From assembly GCF_000222605.1 (NCBI RefSeq), contig NZ_AFWF01000175.1, positions 1 to 64,000 of the forward strand: a stretch of 64,000 nt of DNA, read 5' to 3'. A model generated the notes under the pieces. It was not told where the DNA came from. It searched no databases and saw nothing but the letters and a program-made list of their open reading frames with translations. Origin of the DNA: Vibrio ichthyoenteri ATCC 700023. Its GTDB lineage: Bacteria; Pseudomonadota; Gammaproteobacteria; Enterobacterales; Vibrionaceae. The stretch's first letter is position 1; the number at the start of each line of letters is the position of its first letter. The position numbers and the translations under genes were made by a program. Below are positions 58,907-64,000 of the stretch, in pieces.

Positions 58907-59661
58907 TCCAGTCTCCTTTTGTTTTTATACATTAAAGAGTCAGCTAGTTTGATGGTTTTAAATAAATCTCGCTCCGTATTGTATGCCCAACCAACACTGT
59001 ACTGAATGTCGTAATTTAACTGCCGGTTTAAACGTGTAATGAGTTGATTGGGGTCAATATCGGTGTCAAATAAAAGGATGATGAATTCGTCACCACCATA
59101 CCTAAAGACAAGATCGTTGATCTGAACGTTATCGATCAGTACGCCGGCAAAGGCTTTGAGAGCTTGATTACCAAATTCATGACCATAGGCATCATTGAGA
59201 GCTTTAAAGTTGTTTAAGTCAAAGAAAAACAGAAGAAAATGTTCTTTAGAAAGGCGCTCATTAAGCGATTTCAAATAATCAAATGAGAGTGCTCCCGTTA
59301 AATTGTCTCGAATACTGAAATCTTTCATGATGTCGGTGTTGAATTGAACGAGCTCGATATACCGACGACCTACCTGCTGATAAGTGTGGCTGTCGAGGTC
59401 TAAGTCGAAGGCGAAGCGTGCTGTCTGATGAAGAATATCGACTTTTTTATCGATAGTTCTGTTAGTAATTTGGTTCTGGTCTGCAAGTTTTCTCTGATTA
59501 CTCTGGCTGCTCAATAGGTAGCAGAGGACATCATAGGCGTAGCAGATATCATTGAGTTCGAGTTCTGGAATGTTTTTAATCAAACTATGTCTAATTCCAG
59601 AACATTGCTCGACGAGTTCACTCTCCATAGTGTCGCCAAACTGACAGTATGTTTTGGTCAC
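58903..59661 (-). CDS. soluble GGDEF diguanylate cyclase, partner of the BLUF protein
   Basis: This 252-residue cytoplasmic protein has an N-terminal helical region of unknown type (about 1-115) and a GGDEF domain (about 118-250). The domain carries DNLTG, FFDLNNFKALNDAYGHEFG and the active-site RYGGDEF (GGDEF at about 189-193), so c-di-GMP synthesis is likely. The inhibitory I-site RxxD is replaced by QIND, so product feedback is probably weak or absent. No membrane segment or signal is seen. I chose GTG 59661 because TAGGGGAATTG precedes it; TTG 59676 and ATG 59628 are alternatives. It overlaps the BLUF gene by four bases. Confidence 0.9.
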   Translation of the reverse strand: MTKTYCQFGDTMESELVEQCSGIRHSLIKNIPELELNDICYAYDVLCYLLSSQSNQRKLADQNQITNRTIDKKVDILHQTARFAFDLDLDSHTYQQVGRRYIELVQFNTDIMKDFSIRDNLTGALSFDYLKSLNERLSKEHFLLFFFDLNNFKALNDAYGHEFGNQALKAFAGVLIDNVQINDLVFRYGGDEFIILLFDTDIDPNQLITRLNRQLNYDIQYSVGWAYNTERDLFKTIKLADSLMYKNKRRLE

Positions 59662-59793
59662 CAATTCCCCTAACAACGACTTATATAGTCAAGTGAGTGC
59701 ATCGAATTGAGTATAAACTAAATTGGCAAGACTGGCTGGATATCCTCAATAAAGCGGAATACTTTAACGATCCAAGTCGCATTAATAGCATAG

Positions 59794-59831
59794 AATAGCT
59801 CATCATTTTGTCTGACCAATGATGAGCTATT
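59794..59831. repeat. 13-base perfect inverted repeat upstream of the GGDEF-BLUF operon
   Basis: AATAGCTCATCAT (59794-59806) and ATGATGAGCTATT (59819-59831) are exact reverse complements separated by 12 bases. They lie in the 273-base gap between the scsD-type gene and the GGDEF gene, about 130 bases upstream of the GGDEF start. No T-run follows on the minus strand. Confidence 0.7.
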
Positions 59832-59934
59832 GGTGCATTTCGTTGCTTCCCCAAGCACATTCTATCGCCACTGGAGTGCGGTGCATTAGGCGTATTGCTT
59901 TGGAAGGTGCAAGCTCAAATTCTTCGGGATTGAA

Positions 59935-60495
59935 TTAAGACAATAGCGTCCGTAGCCACAGCCCCCATGGTGTAGTAATGCCGGAGGTAAGAAATTGAAT
60001 CTCGCCATTTTTTATAATCGCAATCGTTGGAGTGACATTGAGATGCCAATCTCGGCTTATCCGGCCACTATTATCATTAATGACGGTAAACTGATGTTGC
60101 TTTGCTTCCAAATAGCTTTTTACTCGCTGATCGCTACCCGATGAAAGTGCGACAGTGACCACTTGATGATCTTGAGCAAACCAATCAATCGTTGGGCTTA
60201 CCCATTTACACGCCCCGCACCATGTCGCCCAAAAATAAACGATTACTGGCTTGTCATGACTCAATGCATTTACATCAATTGACTCACCATTCAAAGCAAC
60301 GGCTTGGATTTCTGGCGCAACACCACTTGGCATTGAAGCACCATGATAAAAATCCATCACTATTGATACCACTCCAATGATGATAATAATGCCGAATAGC
60401 TCTTTGGCCCACTTACGTAAACGACGGTAGCCAGAACGGTGGTGATTTTTCGCCAAGTCCGTGTTCTTTTCTGTGTTGTTTTGCTCTGCCATCAT
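59935..60495 (-). CDS. scsD: thioredoxin-family thiol oxidoreductase, ScsD-like
   Basis: This 186-residue protein has one N-terminal membrane anchor (about 33-50, FGIIIIIGVVSIVMDFY) and a periplasmic TlpA/thioredoxin domain with the redox motif WATWCGACKW near residue 92 and cis-Pro in NVTPTIAII. It matches ScsD, a periplasmic thiol-disulfide protein of the Suppressor of Copper Sensitivity system. Tandem ATGs at 60495/60492 overlap the scsB stop (ATGA), with AGGT upstream, so it is translationally coupled to ScsB, which would keep it reduced. Confidence 0.85.
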   Translation of the reverse strand: MMAEQNNTEKNTDLAKNHHRSGYRRLRKWAKELFGIIIIIGVVSIVMDFYHGASMPSGVAPEIQAVALNGESIDVNALSHDKPVIVYFWATWCGACKWVSPTIDWFAQDHQVVTVALSSGSDQRVKSYLEAKQHQFTVINDNSGRISRDWHLNVTPTIAIIKNGEIQFLTSGITTPWGLWLRTLLS

Positions 60496-62618
60496 TTGTT
60501 ACCTGCTTTGTTGATTGCACTGATCACTTGGTCGCTGGTCAGTATCACTGGTAGAGCTATCCCTTGCGGGGCATTAGGTCCGTAGACAATGTTAAATGGC
60601 ACCCCATAGCGACCATTACTTTGTAAGTATTGCGTCACGCTATCATTAGGCGTGGTCCAATTGCCTTTCATGAGTACCATGTCTTGATGTTTTAGCGCAC
60701 TGTAGACCGGGTCTTGTAAAATCACACCAATCTTGTTGGCTTTGCAAGTAATGCACCAATCTGCCGTCACATCAACAAAGACGGTTTTACCTTGAGCGCT
60801 CAACTGCTGGATTTTATCGGCTTGCAGTTTTTGCCATGGTAAATCATCGACAATCGGTGTTGCCCAATGATCGGCTGTTAAGCTGCCCAGAAGTAAGCTA
60901 CCACCGCCGATGAAAGTGAGTAGGGCGATGAGTGGTATCAAGAGTTTCCTACCGTGCACTTGACCTAACCAAATAAATGTGACTATTAGGATCGCCCCGC
61001 AGATCACCAGAACAATAAACTGGCCAAAAAACGGCATGAGTAAGCTGGTTAACCAGAGTGACGTTAACAACATCATGAAGCCAAACAACATTTTAGTTCG
61101 GTTCATCCATACCCCAGGCTTAGGCATTGCCGCGACCACATTCGGAAAGAGAGCAAAAATTAGCCATGGCGCACTCATGCCGATACCTAAGGTAATAAAA
61201 ATTATCCACAATTCGCTAAAGCTTGCGCCAAGTGCATAGGCAACGGCTGTACCTAGAAAAGGCGCACTACAAGGCGTCGCAAGTAGTGTTGCGAACATCC
61301 CTTGAATAAAATGCCCAGCCTGTCCGTGACCGCCTTGTTGCGACATCCAAGTTGTTAAGCGACTGGGTAAACGAAACTCAAATAGACCCAATAAATTGAG
61401 TGCAAAAACCAACGTGACCATGAGCATCAATATCAAGAACTCAACACTTTGAAATTGAATACCCCACCCAACACTCTCGCCGCCGGCCTTTAACAGGCTT
61501 AATGCGGCAGCAAGCAGGGCAAAGGAGCTGATAATACCTAGCGCAGAAGCAATGAATGACGCTCGAACTCCACCTTGCGATGTTGACTGTGTCGCAATAC
61601 TGTTGAGCTTTAATCCGAGTACTGGCAGGACACACGGCATGATATTGAGTATTAACCCTCCCAAGAAGGCAAAACCGATCATCGTGATAAAGCTGGTGGA
61701 TTGATATTCTATCGGAGTGGTACCGACCTCGGTCGTCAGTTCGGTGGCAAAGGTATTATCAGACACCGTCACTGTGACCGATTTGCCGTTTAGATCGACA
61801 TGTCCTTTCCAGTTGGTGACATCAAATATTGCGGTGAGTCGATTAACTTCTTGATCAAAGATCAATTTCGGTTGATCGAAAAATTGGTTCTCAACTTGTT
61901 GGCCATCAACCAATACTTGGGGGGATTGCCATGCAATAGCGTTACTTAGCTGAACAATGAATTGTTGTTTGTTCTGATCCCAATAGGTTTTGTTAACCAT
62001 CACTTGGTTACTGTCCTTAGGACTTTGGCTCATCCCTTGGTTAAACAGAAACATCGCCTCAGAATCAAGATGCAGGGCTTGAGGATTAAACTCAAGTTCA
62101 ATCGGGTAATCAGTGATAACGCAGATATCAGTACACGATGGCAAACGTAATTGACCTTTGAGAACCGCTGGCTGAAGAGGATCTTCTAGTGTAATCGTCA
62201 ACGGAAAACTGACTTGGTGCTTGTAGCCTAGTGTCATAATGCCAAGCTGCTCAAAATAGCGCGGGATTGGCCAGTGCCACTCAACGGCAGCGATGTTTGT
62301 GGAGTTTCCCCAATCAAGTTGCGGTGCAATGCCAGCTTCTCCTGGACTGCGCCAGTAGGTCTTCCATTCACCTTCTAGCTGAACATCAAGCACCGCTTGT
62401 AGGGTTCTCGTGTGTGTTTGTTGCTCACCGGTTAGCATCAGGCGTAACTTAACCGGAGGATGTTTAACATCGCTTATCCAGCCTGTGGTTTGGGCAAAGA
62501 CTAAGGATGATGAAGTGATATTGATGATCAGCGCGATCATGATTGCAATCAGTAGCCGTGCTTGGCCGCTGACTCGATTTTGACATGTAGATACTAAATT
62601 GATGACTCTTGGCAACAC
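60492..62618 (-). CDS. scsB: ScsB, DsbD-like thiol-disulfide transmembrane reductase
   Basis: This protein of about 708 residues carries electrons from cytoplasmic thioredoxin to periplasmic thiols. It has an N-terminal signal/anchor (AIMIALIINITSSSLVFAQ), a large periplasmic domain (about 45-300) with a conserved cysteine pair in LPSCTDICVITDYP, eight membrane helices (about 305-590) with the redox Cys in IMPCVLPVLGLK and TPCSAPFLG, and a C-terminal thioredoxin domain with ADWCITCKANK near 615. I chose GTG 62618, six bases after TTGGAG. ScsC, the usual periplasmic partner, is absent between ScsB and ScsD. Confidence 0.88.
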   Translation of the reverse strand: MLPRVINLVSTCQNRVSGQARLLIAIMIALIINITSSSLVFAQTTGWISDVKHPPVKLRLMLTGEQQTHTRTLQAVLDVQLEGEWKTYWRSPGEAGIAPQLDWGNSTNIAAVEWHWPIPRYFEQLGIMTLGYKHQVSFPLTITLEDPLQPAVLKGQLRLPSCTDICVITDYPIELEFNPQALHLDSEAMFLFNQGMSQSPKDSNQVMVNKTYWDQNKQQFIVQLSNAIAWQSPQVLVDGQQVENQFFDQPKLIFDQEVNRLTAIFDVTNWKGHVDLNGKSVTVTVSDNTFATELTTEVGTTPIEYQSTSFITMIGFAFLGGLILNIMPCVLPVLGLKLNSIATQSTSQGGVRASFIASALGIISSFALLAAALSLLKAGGESVGWGIQFQSVEFLILMLMVTLVFALNLLGLFEFRLPSRLTTWMSQQGGHGQAGHFIQGMFATLLATPCSAPFLGTAVAYALGASFSELWIIFITLGIGMSAPWLIFALFPNVVAAMPKPGVWMNRTKMLFGFMMLLTSLWLTSLLMPFFGQFIVLVICGAILIVTFIWLGQVHGRKLLIPLIALLTFIGGGSLLLGSLTADHWATPIVDDLPWQKLQADKIQQLSAQGKTVFVDVTADWCITCKANKIGVILQDPVYSALKHQDMVLMKGNWTTPNDSVTQYLQSNGRYGVPFNIVYGPNAPQGIALPVILTSDQVISAINKAGNK

Positions 62619-62857
62619 AAGATGCTCCAATTAAATTCGTAATACCGATTCCTAAATGAGATTCCGCTGGCGTTGAATTATCCTCGCCAATCTTACATAA
62701 ATCTCACGCAAGCTTTTAATACAAGAACTTTGCTTGCCGCTTCCCTGCTGCGTGACGGTATAGGGGTAAATTTCAGATACGATAAAAAGCTGACTTTCAT
62801 ATCGCTAAATATAGTGATTATTTCTGCTAGAAAAATACTGGGTTTAATGGATGCGAT

Positions 62858-63283
62858 TTATTCTTGGAATACGCACTGAGTCAGGTGAATGCGTTGTTTG
62901 GGTTTAAATAGTGGTGTTGCGAGGTTTCTGGCGTAGAGACACAGTAAGTGACGATAAACAAAAGCCACCAAAAACAGAGCCATAAAAGGGACGATCCAAT
63001 CGGTTTTGGACTGTATTTGTGGCAGATGAGGAGGGGTATAGCTGCACGAGTCGCTGTTATCCGCGTCTACTTGGCTTGATAGATCACGATCGAAATGGCT
63101 GCTGTATAGGTTTTTTAACGCACTGTCAGTCAGAACTGATTGAGCCGTGAACGCGACATCGCTATTGGTTAGCCATGAATGGGCGGTAAAAACGGTTTTA
63201 TTAAGGCAGCTTATAACCACTAAAGCGATTAATAGTCGTGCCCAAAAAGCATGAAAACGATGTTTTTTAGTTTTGTATGGCAT
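62858..63283 (-). CDS. hypothetical small membrane protein upstream of scsB
   Basis: This 141-residue protein has two likely transmembrane segments (about 14-32 and 95-115) flanking a polar, probably periplasmic loop with a cysteine (DNSDSCSYTPPHLP). It is basic at both ends. I do not recognise the family; the overall shape resembles DUF2946-type proteins often found near copper genes, but this is a weak resemblance. ATG 63283 is chosen over TTG 63292. It lies on the same strand as scsB, about 240 bases upstream, so it could be in the same regulatory unit. Confidence 0.6.
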   Translation of the reverse strand: MPYKTKKHRFHAFWARLLIALVVISCLNKTVFTAHSWLTNSDVAFTAQSVLTDSALKNLYSSHFDRDLSSQVDADNSDSCSYTPPHLPQIQSKTDWIVPFMALFLVAFVYRHLLCLYARNLATPLFKPKQRIHLTQCVFQE

Positions 63284-63424
63284 CGCTAACAAAGTGCTCT
63301 CAATTGATCAATCTACAGCGCGCAAGCCTAGATAAGATGTTGAAAGGTTTCAAGCAAAGATTTGTAAACAAATGGTATGCATGCGCCTGATCTAACCCTA
63401 CTCAAACCTCAAGGTGTTTTTAAC

Positions 63425-63523
63425 ATGGTTAATGGCCATGAATGGAAAATGAATAGCAGCGTCACTCTAGGTTCAGTTGCGCTGGTGTTTAATAGCATCA
63501 TCAAGTCAGGCATAGAGCCTTAA
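63425..63523 (+). CDS. possible 32-residue small protein or leader peptide before the BOF gene
   Basis: An open frame begins at ATG 63425, with AAGGTG eight bases upstream (63411-63416), and ends at TAA 63521-63523, 21 bases before the next gene. The peptide MVNGHEWKMNSSVTLGSVAL... has a mildly hydrophobic centre (VTLGSVALVF). The same frame is open from ATG 63377. No similarity is recognised, so chance cannot be excluded. Confidence 0.3.
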   Translation: MVNGHEWKMNSSVTLGSVALVFNSIIKSGIEP

Positions 63524-63544
63524 AAAATAAAACGGAACCTAGTT

Positions 63545-63925
63545 ATGAAAAAAATGATTACTATCGCTGCACTTATTCTTGCTCCTTCAATTGCGCTTGC
63601 GGGCGACCATCAACATGATCAGCGTCATGAACAAAATAACGCGATCCAATATAACGGACCTGTGGCGTTATCTAATGTGGCCACGTTGCTGAAAGAAAGC
63701 ACGATGTTTACAGAAAAAGAGGTGGTTGTTGAAGGTCATCTTATTCGTCAAATCTCAGCGGAGACATTTGTTTTTTCTGATGGTAATGCCGAAGTGCAGG
63801 TTGAACTGGATGATGATATCCGTCTGCAATCAGCGTTGACCGCGACGACTCGTGTGCGTCTGTATGGCGAATTTGAAAGTGGCCGCACACCAGAAATCGA
63901 TGTGGATCGTCTACAGGTTCTGTAA
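63545..63925 (+). CDS. YgiW/YdeI-family periplasmic OB-fold (BOF) stress protein
   Basis: This 126-residue exported protein has a signal peptide (KKMITIAALILAPSIALA, cleavage near residue 19) and then a His-rich stretch GDHQHDQRHEQ. A BOF domain (bacterial OB-fold; about 33-126) follows, with NVATLLKESTMFTEKEVVVEGHLIR and ARVRLYGEFE-type strands ending EIDVDRLQVL. Family members such as YgiW and YdeI help resistance to oxidative stress, metals or antimicrobial peptides. The N-terminal histidines could bind metal, in line with the neighbouring Scs genes (inference). A very strong hairpin follows. Confidence 0.88.
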   Translation: MKKMITIAALILAPSIALAGDHQHDQRHEQNNAIQYNGPVALSNVATLLKESTMFTEKEVVVEGHLIRQISAETFVFSDGNAEVQVELDDDIRLQSALTATTRVRLYGEFESGRTPEIDVDRLQVL

Positions 63926-63944
63926 TCGACAAACACTCGCAGTA

Positions 63945-63984
63945 AAACGACAATGCCCCTCAATTACGAGGGGCATTGTCGTTT
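63945..63984. terminator. long perfect hairpin, terminator after the BOF gene
   Basis: AAACGACAATGCCCCTC and GAGGGGCATTGTCGTTT pair over 17 bases around six bases. It can terminate from either side. The last 16 bases of the window hold nothing recognisable. Confidence 0.88.
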
Positions 63985-64000
63985 ATTCTCCATCACCAAC

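Overview
The window reads as a piece of the large chromosome of a Vibrio species (Gammaproteobacteria, Vibrionaceae). The evidence is the MukF-MukE-MukB condensin, the torD/torR pair, the gene blocks yeaD-gapA-msrB, aat-bpt-infA, yciN-topA, glgC-glgA and cmoM-mukFEB in their usual gammaproteobacterial or vibrio order, and a GEMM-I (c-di-GMP-I) riboswitch in front of a TfoY-type gene, nearly identical in its core to the Vc2 riboswitch of V. cholerae. I could not assign a species. I saw no rRNA, tRNA, CRISPR array, insertion sequence or prophage.

Layout. 1-5.8 kb: a small membrane protein, then an alpha-glucoside utilisation locus made of a PTS EIICB permease, a divergent GntR regulator, a GH4 6-phospho-alpha-glucosidase and an aldo/keto reductase. 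5.8-14.5 kb: two cysteine-cluster proteins around a GlsB-type membrane protein, an MscS channel, an alkaline phosphatase, a BCCT osmolyte transporter, an unknown small protein and a ChaN lipoprotein. 14.5-32 kb: mostly core genes (rlmA, yeaD, gapA, msrB, DUF2989, yeaC, ychJ, an EAL-HDOD protein, lpxH, ppiB, cysS, tdk, infA, bpt, aat, aroA, yciN, topA). 32-43 kb: glycogen synthesis (glgC-glgA), a hydrolase, TVP38 and DUF2007 proteins, tfoY with its riboswitch, purR, torD/torR and elyC. 42.5-50 kb: cmoM-mukF-mukE-mukB, a tightly overlapping operon. 50-53 kb: a three-gene unit of retropepsin-like lipoprotein, 7TM inactive transglutaminase and RimK-like ATP-grasp enzyme. 53.5-58.4 kb: cmoA-cmoB, a DUF72 protein and aspS. 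58.5-64 kb: a more accessory stretch with a GGDEF-BLUF gene pair, an ScsB-ScsD thiol-redox pair, a small membrane protein and a BOF/YgiW-type periplasmic protein.

How the parts work together. Three separate c-di-GMP elements lie in the window: the EAL-HDOD protein (20.3-21.5 kb), the c-di-GMP riboswitch controlling tfoY (38.3 kb), and a soluble diguanylate cyclase translationally coupled to a stand-alone BLUF blue-light receptor (58.5-59.7 kb). The last is the best candidate for an undescribed system: a light-gated diguanylate cyclase assembled from two separate proteins. CmoA, CmoB and CmoM, encoded in two loci, together make the cmo5U/mcmo5U wobble modification. The ATP-grasp/7TM/retropepsin trio is the second candidate for a poorly understood pathway.
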